This document shows positions 51,829 to 63,362 of a stretch of 64,000 nt of DNA, piece by piece. Origin of the DNA: Cardiocondyla obscurior (lineage: Eukaryota; Arthropoda; Insecta; Hymenoptera; Formicidae). The translations under genes were made by a program, and so were the position numbers. The DNA lies in assembly GCF_019399895.1 (NCBI RefSeq), contig NC_091882.1:1-64000 (forward strand). The letters are read 5' to 3'. Every line of letters begins with the position of its first letter. Within the stretch, counting starts at the first letter, position 1. The notes beneath the pieces are model-generated. The model did no database searches. It was not told the DNA's origin and saw only the letters and a list, made by a program, of their open reading frames with translations.

Positions 51829-54800
51829 AATTCTTTTTTAAGCAAATCGTAATGGAAATTATTTTAAGTATTAAAACTTCTAAAACTTCAATTCACTTGA
51901 AACGGACCCTATAGAACCTTTCTATTTTTTTTTTCTTTTTACTTATGCAACGTGTATATAGCTGGGTTTTAAAGAGACTTGAACGCGGTACGCAATAAAA
52001 ATATCGTGTAAAGGGAAGTTGGAAACCGCTGGTATAAAGCAAGAGGAATAGATCAGAAAGAGGTGGGTATAGACAAGAAGCGAGCGCTATGTTGCCCGAG
52101 GGCAAGCAGGTGCGCAGCATCCTATCGCTTCTCCTCAGCGGCGACGCTTGCTCAACTAGCGAATCTGTTCGCTTCGTGCGCGCACGCCGTCTTTGCAAGA
52201 AGAGATGCGTATCCACGACCGGGAGCGTATTACAGGAGAGAGGAGGCCTTTACGAACAGGCCAAGTTTAGGGAAATCAGGTCGAACGAGGACGCGAAGAG
52301 CGTACCTTCGATAATCCGCGCTCAAAGGGCGATTTATTTTCGCATTTACCTCGATAATAAGCGTTTTAACTAATACAGTAAGTACCCGGTGGTTCTCACT
52401 AATAAAACTGAAAAAAGTAAAAAAAAAAAAAAATGAGGCAAAATTATGATAAAGGCCGTTTTACGTGAAGAGGAAAACGATCGTTACGGGGAGTTACGAA
52501 GTCTCTCTGAAAGTGCTACTTCATAAGTATCATTACGTGCAGTTTAGCTGAAACTTCAATTGCCCGTTGTGAAGGCATTCGCTTAAACGAAACAACGTAA
52601 TGTGTGAACTTACTGTGGTCAATCCAAACCTGTAAAACCGGCTAAGACGGCTTAGCAGAAGCGTAATGGCGGTTCGTTGCCGAGAAACTCGCTCGTCGAA
52701 AGGCTTCAATGGTAATACGATCGCGGTACTTTCCGCAAAATGGGGGATTTCTGTCGTGGATAAATCGCGTCGCGCCGCAGCTTTATACACCTCGAGGACC
52801 GGCACTATCGAGGGTTGATAGCGAGTTATTGCATTTTGTACTCCAATTAAGGGAATGGGGATTTTTTCCTGTCCACCACCGATGTTTCTTATTTCGCGGA
52901 GACGTCTCTCTGCGCTCGTTTTATAGCGCTGAACATCTTGACATTCTCGCGACTGAGAGAAAGAGAGAGAGAGGCCGAGAGAGAGTCAACTTCATCAAAG
53001 AATCCGTCATTAAAATTTAAAAAGGAGATCTCGGCGAGTAGTCTTCGCTCTTTGCATATGCTTCCGTCGGAATACGAAACGATGATAAATCTTACGGCGA
53101 ATTATTTTTCGGCCCGGCCCGCAAAAGAGAAATGACTTCTGTCTCCTGCTCCCGCTCGTTCTCGCCCCGCGTCTTTCCGTCTCTCGCCGCAGTTGTGAAG
53201 GAATCCGAGCGCAACCGACAAACGGCAATCGCCGATTGTACCCCGGACGAAGTCGGCGCAAGTCGGTCCAGGTGCATTCTCCGCTGCGATGCTGCGGGAA
53301 ACCGCAAGCGCAAACCCGACGCGGCGGCAACGCGCCCGAAAGAAAGAAACGAACAAGCGCAAGGGCATTGCAACAAGAAGGCGGACGGGAGAGAAAGGAG
53401 GACGCCGAGAGAAAGGGACGAGCACCTGGCGCGGAAAACAAAAGCATAATCGCGCCCTAGACAAAAAGTACCGCCGCGATAAATATCTGAAACAAACTTT
53501 TAATGAATTAGGAGGACAAGTTAATCCGTCGTCGCGGTCGGCGCATTAAAAACGCTTATTCAGCACTTCTAGAAATCTGCGGCGCCGCGTAACAATGGCA
53601 AAGTTTCGTCCTTGTTCCATCGTTTCTTGCCGGCGCTTCCTGGGCACGGCGGAAACTCGAAATCGTAAACGACGTAAGCGATTCGCGTCAAATAAATTCT
53701 GACACGTCGATATATATTTTTTACGGGCTCGGGATGAAGATATCGACACGCCAGGACGCGTTAACGGAGCCCCGGTAATTGCCGATGGGGGGGCCGTAAA
53801 AAAAAGGAAAACACGTAAGCACATACTAAACCGGCGGATTAATAAATCGTGCAGGCGGCATGGGGGCTGCGTCGTCGCGGGGACGGAACAGAGACATTGA
53901 ATAATTCCGATCTGTTAATCGGCTATATTTTTGCCGGCTATTGTGGCGGCCGGATTGTTTATCTTCGGTCCGCCTCTCTCTTTCTCTCGGCAGTATCCTC
54001 GGCGTTGATTTCACTGCGCTAACAGGTTCCATGGTCAGTCGGAGACGGCAAATTAGCCAGCCGGACGGTGTGGGGTTGGGAAGAGAGAGAAAGGAGAAGA
54101 GGCAGATGCGGGATTCTTGGCAGGGTCAAACCCCCCGGCCATCTTCTGGTACCGCTTACACCCTGCCCCTTCCTTTTTCCCCCCTTAGTCCACGCCGCCC
54201 CGCTTCCGTTCCCGAGCTGCTCCCACAGCTCCTCTCTCCCTTTTTTTCTCCCCCCCCCCCTCTGCCCCTCTTCTGTTATGGGCAAAAAAATCAACGTGTG
54301 TATGCGCACACAGAGACCGAAGTGGAAATAAGAGGGCGAGGTAGATTGAGGAGGTTGAAAGGGTGGGGTTTATATACGCAGGTCGGCAGGTAGGAAAGAT
54401 ACGCGGCAACCGGTTCTCCCCTTTTGCACCTTCGCAGGCTCCAGCTCGGCGCAGGTTCCCCGAACCGGTCCAGCGGCACCGGATCGCGTGTTGCTCGCGT
54501 GGCCGGACGCGGCCGAGAACCGGCGGAAGCGTCCGAGTTCCAGCATTACACACAAATTGCGCTATTACGTGTAATGGGGATAGAAAAAAATGAGCGGATA
54601 GATCGTGCCGGATGATGATGGCCGCGGTGAGCCGCGCGGAAGATCGCGGGAACGGAGTCGCGCGCACGCTCGCGTTACACTAGATTTCGCGAATTGGTTC
54701 CGAACCATAGAGCCTGAATTCGACACGGCGGAAATAAGAAAGTTTGAGAGTATTTCTCCGCAGGTTTTAGCGCGTTTTCTTAATTTTGCGCTCGGATACG

Positions 54801-55192
54801 CAGATAAAGAGATCCTCCTAGAGCTACTACTTCTACGAATCGATCATCAATCCGATCTTCTGCCCGCCGTTCAAGCATTGCAAATCGCCGCGCTTATTGA
54901 TTTTAGCCGCTCGCTAGAAGCACGCGCGTGTTCTCACACATACCTGTCTACGTGCCCGGAATTTAAAGGAAATTAGCTCGTCGAATCTTCTTTTTTAGGC
55001 ATAATACGAGGAGCAGCGGCGGCAGCATCTCGCGTTGCTTCACCGTAATTTTCTGCAATATAGTGCTATATCCTCTCGCTGATGTATTGTAGCCGGTATC
55101 CTATCGAATCGTCGAGCAGGTGGCTCGATGGGCTCCCTTATATTTTGACGATTAGTTCTGGACCCAGCTTCTTCTCGAAGGACGGACTCCGT
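51829..55192. other. Non-coding stretch with unproven frames
   Basis: No gene can be supported. A plus-strand frame at 54605-54976 opens with GTG rather than ATG. Its middle (from about 54,680) has a leucine- and acid-rich composition more protein-like than most frames here, but no splice sites or family could be assigned. GA and CT tracts lie at 52955-52985 and 54230-54260. Confidence 0.45.
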
Positions 55193-56172
55193 TCACAACA
55201 CCTTTCTCTTAGCCAGGGCCGCAGTTCTCTTGCTTAATTCCACACGAAGACGCTCTGCAAATTTCAAAAATACGTTTATATTCGAAAAAATATGAAATAA
55301 ATCGCGAAAATACTTAAATGAAATTAAATTCAAATTTTCACGATCTTAATTTAATATTTAAGTTTCTTTGTAGTTCGCTATTCTCACTACTTTTCATTAT
55401 CTTTCCAGCTTCTACGTTGGCAATAAAATATATCGCTCGCATGAATTAAATTACCATATTGTTAAATAACTCCGCTGTTTACATCGAATACCGGGGAATA
55501 AAAAATTAAAATTTTGCATACCGCGTGAAGCAAATCACTCGAGAAAATGTCTAAAGTACGTTTTAAATTATCTTTTGATTAATAATTGAACAGAAAGTCG
55601 ATTTCCAGTCCCGCGCAATATGTCTTCCATTATTTTTCGTCGATTTCCTTTTTTTACATTGCAACATGTATTTGCACGGAATTGATTAAAATTCCAACAA
55701 TATTTCAAGCTACGCGCTTTTAGATTAAATATTAGTTAACGATTTTAAATTTAAAGTAAATACGCGCGAGACCTTCGGTATGCAATATAATAAAGTGTTG
55801 CATGCATTTTGTCAGCATCAAAGAAGATACGCCGTCATTTTATTCAAGATACCTTTGCGAGTCCTCGGGCTGCTGCAACTTTCTAATTTTCTTTGTAACT
55901 CCTCATCTTCTTAATTGTCTATAAAATGGAAACAATTGTAATACATGCGGAGAAGTCATTAATAGGATCAACGTCTCGTCAAAGTTACCTGCGTCTACGA
56001 AAGCTCCGTAGCGTAAAACGTGGAACAATAGATTTCTCGGAAGACGCGCGGAAGATCTCGTGGTGGCAAGACTAAAAAGATTAAGAACGAGTTAAGAAAT
56101 AAAGTTATCTAATGGGTAACGAATAAAATTCTTCGCGGTGATGTTGATCGAGAAGATCGCATCTCGATTACC
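55193..56172 (-). CDS. Possible 3' coding exons of an unidentified gene
   Basis: Two minus-strand segments join in one frame: 55853-55909 (acceptor TTAAG, donor AAAG followed by GTATCT) and 55193-55254 (acceptor TTTGCAG, ending in TGA). The joined tail reads about 38 residues, strongly charged (EELQRKLESC in the first exon, RLRVELSKRTAALAKRKVL in the second), like a short helical C-terminus. A GC-rich open frame further upstream has a phase-compatible donor at 56170-56171 (ATCG followed by GTAATC). I cannot name the family, no start was found, and exons this short can be open by chance. Confidence 0.22.
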
Positions 56173-57238
56173 GATCTGACTATCCGTGAAACCCTTCGCC
56201 GCCGGCTGCGTCCCTGGGGATCGAGACAGCCGGTCATCCTGGTTTGCTCCGTCGGCCGCCGGGTCGGCCGGACCCCGATGTCGACGTTGTAGCCTGCGCG
56301 TGCACTTGCCGCGAGGGAAAGGTAAATGGCCGCGACCTTGATGCGCGTGGTTCTCGCGTGCCCGAACCTCCACGAGGCTGTGCGAAAGCGGCCGAGGCAG
56401 CCGACCAACGCCTGGTACACGGTTGTTAAATTATCTCTCCGCGCTCGCCTCTGCCGCTCTCGCTCTATCCTCAAGCCGCCCTCCGTCGCCTATGGTTTTC
56501 CTCAGCTTCCCCGTTCTCCCTTCGGCATCCTATCCTCTTCTATGCGTCGCGCGCCTCATCTCCTTTTTCTCGGCTCTTCACGCACTCACGCGAGGGCGTT
56601 CGTGTACGCGACCGTGCATGAGACGCGCACACAAACGCCCTCGCGCGCCCGTGTACGAGATCTCACGGAAGCTGGGATGACTATCGCTACACTCGGTTCT
56701 CGAGCCTCGGCTAGTCCTATGATGGGACCGGTATCTCGACTTAACCGACCAGTCATCCGAGGCACACAGTGTCTCTCAACGCGTCCGAATATTATGAATT
56801 ACGCCCGCGGTTTTAATCCTCCGAGGATTATCCGAAAATATGATGCTTCCAGAGATTTTCATTGCTTCATTGATATAACCGCAGTCACATTTGCCACGAA
56901 ACCCGCGTCAAGTTGTTGGCGGATGCTTTGTATCTTTGATAAGAATACAAGAAGCATTTTGCACGCATTAAAAATCTTGAATATTTTTTTAATTGTCAAA
57001 TAATTATTTTTTTTTTATGTATCCGGAAATAAAAAACTAAAAAAAGACAGAAATATACAAAGATAAATTAATAAAAAAATATTATCTGTTTTAAATTAAA
57101 AAGAAACACTACTTTACAGATATTTTTTCATATACTTAACAATAAAATGTCGAATTGTTCTAAATTATATTTTTTTCAATGAATTACCACGGGTTGGTGC
57201 TCGTATCTTATTGTTCTCTAATGAAATCTTTTCTTCAG
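56173..57238. other. GC-rich to AT-rich transition
   Basis: The first half is GC-rich with overlapping open frames on both strands (56326-57003 plus, 56109-56474 minus), none convincing. After about 57,000 the sequence turns AT-rich and stays so to the right edge. Confidence 0.5.
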
Positions 57239-57678
57239 AAAGATAAATGAATTAGACAGTATGGCTCAGTTGTGTTGTGGGTTACCAACGAATTAGAGGT
57301 CCATAATACCTTTTTTTAACGCTCAACAGCATAGGAAACAATCTTTCCGATTGTGGGTTCTTTTCCGCAAAAAGCTTCTAAATAATATTACTTAAACAAA
57401 AAATTAATTAAAAAGCTCTCTTTAAACAGATAAAAAATTAAACGCTGAACTTATGATTCTCGATAATACTTAGGGCCAAATATAAAAGTACAAAACATGT
57501 GCATAAAAAATGATAGTAATCAGAGTAGCGTATCAAGTATATTTTTAGAATCAAGTCTTCTGCCGAAGCGCTAGAGCAACAGACGGTACAAAAACTCGGC
57601 GTCCTTGAATTCCATCAGAACACATATGCAACTGTAGTATGTTTGATGCAGAGAATCGACATATTGATAGATGCTTAG
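57239..57678 (+). CDS. Terminal coding exon(s) of an unidentified plus-strand gene
   Basis: The clear part is 57549-57678. After an acceptor TATTTTTAG, 42 codons stay open to TAG at 57676-57678. The peptide begins IKSSAEALEQQTVQKLG and ends VVCLMQRIDILIDA, a heptad-like helical composition. An upstream segment from 57239, after a good acceptor (TTTTCTTCAG), reads KINELDSMAQLCCG in a compatible phase if a weak donor at 57281 (GTTACC) is used; read through, it ends at TAG after four more codons. The next gene, seipin, ends tail-to-tail 217 bases away. I do not recognise the family and found no 5' exons, so the gene may have a long upstream intron or be a relic. Confidence 0.4.
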
Positions 57679-57770
57679 AGCTCTTAAATAACGTCGAATA
57701 ATATCGTGCGATCTAAGGTATAAATATAATGCGTTAAAATATGTTTCATTGAAAATAGGAAAATATGTAT

Positions 57771-57776
57771 TTTATT
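57771..57776 (-). terminator. Polyadenylation signal for seipin
   Basis: AATAAA on the minus strand, about 120 bases after the seipin stop codon. It is the first canonical signal in the 3' untranslated region. Confidence 0.6.
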
Positions 57777-57894
57777 TCATTAATTGCCTTCGCCTCATTA
57801 ATGTTTCGCGATAATTATACGTTACTTACAATTGATCACTTGTAAAATTCCTTTTCGTATTACGTGAATTAATCACATTTCTAAGCGTAATAAA

Positions 57895-59350
57895 TTATTT
57901 AACCAACACTCCACTCGATGACTCAGCAATTAACGTAGAAATTTCCTGGATATAACTCGGTTCTCCCTTAACAATTTTTTCTGCTTCTATACTTTTCTCC
58001 TCACTTCTGAAGTCCGTTACAGATAATGTATCTTCTTGAGATGATGTGTCTGACACTTTAAAGAATATTTTTTTTTAATTATTTTAATGCATCACACCAT
58101 ACGTTAAAATAAATTTAACATACATTACAGAATGACTTACGATCGTTTTTAAGATCATTATCTTCTTCTATGTCGCCTTTTTCGTAACTGAAACTTCCAT
58201 TTGTACTTTCTTCCTCGGTTCCAAAGTGTATGTAAGACAGCGTGCTTAAAAGCATTATGAAAAACAAATTTGTCCCAATGCCAACACAGGCTGATAGAAT
58301 TGGCCAATAAAACATCCAGTAGCGCAGTCCCGTTAAATGGGCGTTTATCATAAGATTAGCAGAATAGAATTCAATATGTCGTGATTGAATCTCGATAAAA
58401 ATAATCGTTACTGGATGGCTCTAAAATATTTATAATTACATCTCAATATTCAATTTTTTTTTAATTGTAATTTAAAATGTAGCATTTAAAATTCTAAATA
58501 TTCACCTGGTCCTCTTCAAAATTACCAAATAATTCAAGAACAACGTCCTGCTTCTCTTCAATGTTTCCAAAAATCATCATAGGTGAAAACGTTAGAGTAG
58601 TGAGTGTATGTAGCAATGTACTGCGGTAATGTAACATAGCTGATTTACATGTGTGGTCCACAAGATATCCATCACGGCTTCGCAACTGCGCGCAAACCAT
58701 AAACATACCTTGAAAAAAAAAATCAACTTTTTATAAGACACAATTAAAAACATTTTTCTATAATTCAGCAACTCAAAATTTACCAAGCTCTTTGTTCGCC
58801 GGTGATTCTGGCATTTCCAAATGTAAATTCACTTTGTAAGGCTGCCCAACCATCAAAAGCTGCTGCTTTTTAGTCAACTGCACATTAGCCTGTGGAAAGC
58901 TACAGATTCCTTTCTTCTCGTCGCAGGATCTAAATAAATATAAATAAAATTTAAATCATCAAATTTAATTATTATTTAATATTATTTAATCATTACAAAC
59001 ACTCAGTAGCAAACTTTGTCTACTCTTTAGACTTTGACATCGTTGAAAAGTATGACACATCCAAATATTGTTGATGTCATACCTTTAAACTGATGCGTAA
59101 AATACAAAAGCATACATGGGACTTACTTGAATTGTAAATGCACAGGACGCACGTATGACATACTGGGCATGTAAGAGTAGTAAAAAACTGTATAAAGAAA
59201 TATAGAAAGCCATATTATGAAGACAGTGCTAATGACAATAACACCACCTCGAAAGACTGTGTCTCTTGCAGACTGTACGCCCTGCCTAGTGGTTTTCCGT
59301 ATATTAAACCATTTTTTGCTGACCCCGCGTAGTAATCGCGAAATGATCAT
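57895..59350 (-). CDS. Seipin: Seipin (lipid droplet biogenesis protein)
   Basis: Five coding exons: 59127-59350, 58784-58929, 58506-58708, 58141-58420 and 57895-58055. All have GT..AG borders and matching phases and give 337 residues. Seipin is an ER membrane oligomer at ER-lipid droplet contacts, needed for orderly droplet growth. Visible features: a basic N-terminus; a first membrane segment at about residues 36-58 (GGVIVISTVFIIWLSIFLY); a lumenal domain at about 59-222 with LHLEMPESPANKELGMFMV and CAQLRSRDG, typical of the family's beta-sandwich; a second membrane segment at about 226-255 (WMFYWPILSACVGIGTNLFF); and an acidic, serine-rich cytosolic tail. The ATG at 59350 is chosen because an in-frame TAA lies 12 bases upstream. 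Length agrees with insect seipins. No damage is seen. Confidence 0.93.
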
Positions 59351-60350
59351 TTTACCCAATTATTTCCAAAGCTGAAGGACGTAATTTTGTTTTGTAAAAC
59401 GTCGATAACGTTTCGATAACCGGTGTTACATAACGGTGGTCCGAACCGAACTGTTAAATTTCTTTCATAATTGTACCGCGTGCATCAGCTGACGTTGCCT
59501 AAAGTTGGAAAACCTTTTAGGTGCGATCACGAGAGATGAGACTGATGGCAGCGAGCGACATCGACGTGTGTACCCGGCCTCGCCAGACGATAACAAGCCG
59601 ACTTCTACCGCAGCCACACTGATATCAACAATCTGTTTTTGCATCTCCACGATACGCAAGGATTCCGAAAGGTTAGGTATAAATACAGACGTAAATCGCG
59701 TGAACTATACCGAGCAAATGGCGAGATTCCGGACATTCCAGTAGATCATCTGATTCCTTCCTTTTTGAATAGAAATAGTTTCTGTAGATGGCGACACCAG
59801 TTTATATTCTGATTAGATAATTATGTTATAGAAACAAAAAAAAGATGCGGAACGCATGAAACTGTAAAATTACGACACGCAGATTTTTGTTTTATTGTAT
59901 TTTTCTCTTCTATAATTCACGAATTAGAATTTTTATAATTAAAATCTTTAAAGCATAAAATTCTTAAATATTTTATTACTTACGAAGAATTTGATTTAGT
60001 GACAATTCTTATTTATTTACGGTTTACTAATATTTTTTTTCGAGTCTTGCAAATTTGTGAAATTTTTATGTTCAATAATTCACAAACGACTCAGTTAGTT
60101 GTGGTCGGTAATGTCAATGCTGCCTCGATTGACCGTAAAGCATTATGAAACTTTTACAGTTGGCAGTAAGAAAATTTTTAACGAACTTAGTTAGTTCTCA
60201 AGACGAGTGTTTTTTATATCAACTTGGTTAATAAATATTAATAATCGTTATATACATTGTTATATACATTTGGAAAGAAAATTTATACGATGTAAGTAAC
60301 AACTTTGAAACTGTGAAATTAAATATCTAAAAATTCGCAATTTATTTCAG
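59351..60350. promoter_or_regulatory. Intergenic region upstream of seipin
   Basis: About 1 kb between the seipin start and the next plus-strand exon-like block. It probably holds a divergent promoter, since seipin is read leftward and the 60 kb block rightward. A plus-strand segment at about 59520-59744 has a protein-like open frame (DETDGSERHRRVYPAS) but no ATG in frame. Possible splice sites are TTTTAG at 59515-59520 and a weak donor GTTAGG near 59,667. It may be an untranslated first exon. Confidence 0.35.
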
Positions 60351-60826
60351 GTCAGTCCAACCGAAACGAAACTTTTGACGGAGCCGGTTAGTCGAAATCA
60401 TCGTCTTCGACAAGATTCATCAAGCGTTATATTTCGAGGATGACTTCAAAGGTACTTTTATTAGTATTTAAAGTCGTTTTAGAAGAAAAAGTCGCGACAA
60501 ATTCTAATATATATTATGATATCAAATCATATGCTATTTTATTAGAAGGGAGAGCGAGGGGGAAGGGCTTAGGTTCGAGAAGCATAAAGAAAGATTTTTA
60601 TGTATATCGTAATGTTTCCTAAAGCTCATTACTCTACTATCTTAACTTACAAAAAAAAATAATAATAAATCATTCTTTTTCTAGGGACTCCGTATATTTA
60701 ATTTCAAACAAGAAAAAGGAAGAAATACAGCAGTGGATGGGTAGAATAATGGCATCTCGTTTGGAGTCAAGGATACGATTATCTACACGCACAAGAATTA
60801 GAAAGCACTTTAATGACGCCATGTGA
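60351..60826 (+). pseudogene. Small plus-strand gene or relic with an in-frame TGA
   Basis: Two exon-like blocks: 60351-60451 (acceptor TTTATTTCAG, donor CAAAG followed by GTACTT) and 60685-60826 (acceptor TTTTTCTAG, stop TGA at 60824). The second is open for 46 codons, lysine/arginine-rich (KKKEEIQQWMGRIMASRLES, ending RKHFNDAM). Spliced in phase, the first block also reads protein-like (PTETKLLTEPVSRNHRLRQD) but meets a TGA at 60440-60442 before the junction. An alternative ATG at 60441 gives only a short product in another frame. So this is either a damaged coding gene, a mis-assigned splice, or a non-coding exon pair. The family is not recognised. It ends tail-to-tail with the CRAL-TRIO gene, 96 bases away. 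Confidence 0.35.
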
Positions 60827-60922
60827 TTATATCTTTGTTTAACTTGCATTATGTAGTAAATGACTTATGCTATTTGTTACATCCGTAAATCATATTTTTT
60901 TTTTATGTAAGAGATTAATACA

Positions 60923-62769
60923 TCAGCTATCATCACCATTGTGATTGCTGATAGAGTCCGGCATAATTTTTGGACTTCTCTTTACATTATCAGGTGAATA
61001 GCTGCGAAATAATGTTTCCTCTTCCCGGAAATAATTTCGCAGTTGATCTAACTTCAAACAGTGTGCTTCTGCAAATGAAAGTGGTCAATATTAACATATG
61101 AGCATAGTTAGTTTTAGCAATCGTCTTTGTGAGATAAATCTTTTATTTAAAATCTTAAAACATGTTGCAGATATGTACATCTTGCTACTAGTTACGTAAT
61201 ATGTACTTACTATGGAGGTTTGCAATGCAGTCCAGTTCCCCACCGAAGTCCTTTGGTAGACATTCGGGCGGTATGTGAGGATACACGTCGGCGACGTCAC
61301 CCGTGTAAAGGTGAAGCTGCGGAATGACGAAAGTTAAAGTCAACATGTTAACCACTGGCGCGACTGCCGGATGCAATAGGTCAGAAATGTCAACGTATTT
61401 TCTTGTAACGACGGTGCGTAAAAATACATATTTGGCACATAGGTAAGTCATTAGCATTAAATAATATTTTTTATTCATATAATTTTGATTGATTGAAGGA
61501 TATGTTAATATATGTATAATGTAAGGGTACTTATTGAAATTGATCGTGATCATATCGATGGAGAAATAAAAATAAATTTACCATTTCATAAACTTCTCGT
61601 TTCATGAACGGTTTAATGAGAGCAAGCACTTTGTCCATGAACCAAACCGCGTTCAGCACGTAAATAGCTTTCAGTCTGACCGGCATACCTTCTTGCAGGT
61701 ACTCGAAAAACCTACGGAGGCTGTTAATCGACAGTCTAGTTAAGTGACCAAGTCGTACACCGTTCATGTCGAAAAGAAATATATATCCTGGTGAACAACC
61801 GTCGGTGTAAAGGTTTGCGTCGATGGACATCAGTAGCAGCTTGACACCGTCGTTAAATACGTACTGAGATGGCCGTGTATCTGCCAGTCGATGAAAAATT
61901 ATCCGATTACCATTTCGATCGGACTTGGGAAGCATCACAAACTCCCTATAAATACAGTTAAGTATTAACTTTCTTATCTATTATTTTATTTTACAATTTC
62001 GTATATTTTATATATAAAAAAAAGAGTAGATTCTGTATAAATTATAGATATATGAAACAAAATTTATTTTGATAAAAACCGAATGGTAAAGCAATAAGAA
62101 ATTAAAAGTAATTAAATTAAAATAATATTATCAATAACAAACATTATTAGAATTTGTAATTTCTGCCGAGTCGAGGAAAGACAAGAAAGCAAAAGTAAAA
62201 AAGAAATTCTTTTCGGTACCAAGTGGATTGCACGACGTGGAAAAATCGTAGCGATAAAGCTATCTAATGTGGCCGTATTAAGCAGAAGGTACTATTGACA
62301 GGCATGCAATTTGTACGTTCAATGCGGAATAAAGGCGTTGCAAATTGAAAAAAAAAATTGAAATGAAATTTGTTCTACGTATATGCAGTCATTGATTTAA
62401 AATAAAGATAATATAATAAATAATATATATTTTTTTAAGATATTTAAATCAAGAAGCTGTAAAGATTATTTAAGAGATGCTATTTAAAAGTGCACACAAA
62501 GCTTTCAATGAATGTTGTAGATAGTCGAGGCTGGGATCTCTATCGTTAAAAAATTCCGGGACGGTGGCTCTCATTCTATAATAAACATCCATGCATCGTT
62601 TCGTGGCTTCTACATCGAAATAACAACTGTGTGCGAACAACGCCAGTTGTTCTTCGGCAATTTTGGGAAGACCTCGTTCTTTCGCCCATTTTTGTAAAAT
62701 CTCCAAAAGTTTATCCGTGATCTCTGGATGTTTCTTCCGCGAATCATCGATTGTGTGACCAAACTTCAT
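60923..62769 (-). CDS. CRAL-TRIO domain protein (alpha-tocopherol transfer protein-like)
   Basis: Four coding exons: 62498-62769, 61582-61945, 61211-61316 and 60923-61068. All have GT..AG borders and matching phases and give 295 residues, the usual size of insect CRAL-TRIO proteins. Such proteins are cytosolic carriers that shelter small hydrophobic ligands (retinoids, tocopherol, phosphoinositides) in a Sec14-like pocket. Visible features: an N-terminal helical CRAL-TRIO-N region at about residues 15-75 (KLLEILQKWAKERGLP, then SCYFDVEATKRCMDVYYRMR), and the lipid-binding domain at about 92-245 (GYIFLFDMNGVRLGHLTRLS, VRLKAIYVLNAVWFMDKVLA, IPPECLPKDFGGELD). The tail after the domain is acidic and polar. 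The start ATG at 62767-62769 lies one base inside an exon whose acceptor is TTTTCCCAG, so a 5' untranslated exon lies upstream. The ligand cannot be read from sequence; insect genomes hold many paralogues, so no symbol is given. Confidence 0.92.
61946..62497 (-). other. Intron of the CRAL-TRIO gene
   Basis: A 552-base AT-rich intron between the N-terminal and Sec14-like exons, phase 2. Nothing else is seen in it. Confidence 0.85.
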
Positions 62770-62993
62770 CCTGGGAAAATGTTTTATTCCATTAAATGTT
62801 TTACTGTGGGGAATAAGCTATTAAAATTAAAAGCTTTTTTCTTAACATAGTCACACGCGAAATAGTAAAACGAAGAAAAGTTCGCAAAATCTAGAACGAG
62901 TCTAATGGCTGAAATGCGGTCCATAGGTTTTCCGCGTAATGAAACTTTCACCGCAAACGTAAGAACCGTCGAATAGCTGGTATGTAATCTCAC

Positions 62994-63050
62994 TTGAGTG
63001 GTGTCACAGTAATTACTGTTACGCGTTCTCGGCATTCAAATTAGAATTAA
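62994..63050 (-). other. Possible 5' untranslated exon of the CRAL-TRIO gene
   Basis: On the minus strand CACTCAA is followed by GTGAGATTAC, a good donor, about 220 bases upstream of the first coding exon's acceptor. The upper end is not defined. An open frame overlapping here (62784-63035) is not joined to the gene: it stops before the acceptor. Confidence 0.35.
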
Positions 63051-63362
63051 AATTGTTTCTAATTCTTTCAAAATTAAATTTTACGTTTTAAAAGTAGCAT
63101 AATTGATTAAAATATTGAATTCATATATATGCAGGTTATTTGCAATTTTTTTACGTATAGCGATGATATGATTTGAGGAGGATGAAGAGTAACAATAATT
63201 TTTTTAAGTACCTGAAGACAGAATCAAAAAATATCAGAGATTGCGCTTAAACTTGTTTTCTTTTTCACGATTGATTAATAATGATATTTGTTGTTACACA
63301 GATTTTATGTTTAAACAAAAATGTATATTTAAGATATGTTTTATTTATAAAACTAAAGTTAA
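63051..63362. promoter_or_regulatory. Intergenic region between divergent genes
   Basis: AT-rich DNA separating the CRAL-TRIO gene (leftward) from the right-edge gene (rightward), likely carrying both promoters. No clear TATA box or initiator could be singled out. Confidence 0.35.

Noticed and set aside
52063..52373. Two overlapping plus-strand frames of 83-94 codons
   Set aside because: Also open on the opposite strand and of no recognisable family; nothing supports a start or splice site.
59351..59359. Upstream TTG as start of seipin, adding three residues
   Set aside because: An ATG follows immediately at 59350 and a TAA lies just upstream of the TTG; eukaryotic starts are normally ATG.
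62784..63035. 83-codon frame directly upstream of the CRAL-TRIO coding exon
   Set aside because: It terminates before the acceptor at 62771 and is not in frame with the protein. A non-coding 5' exon with donor at 62993 explains the region better.
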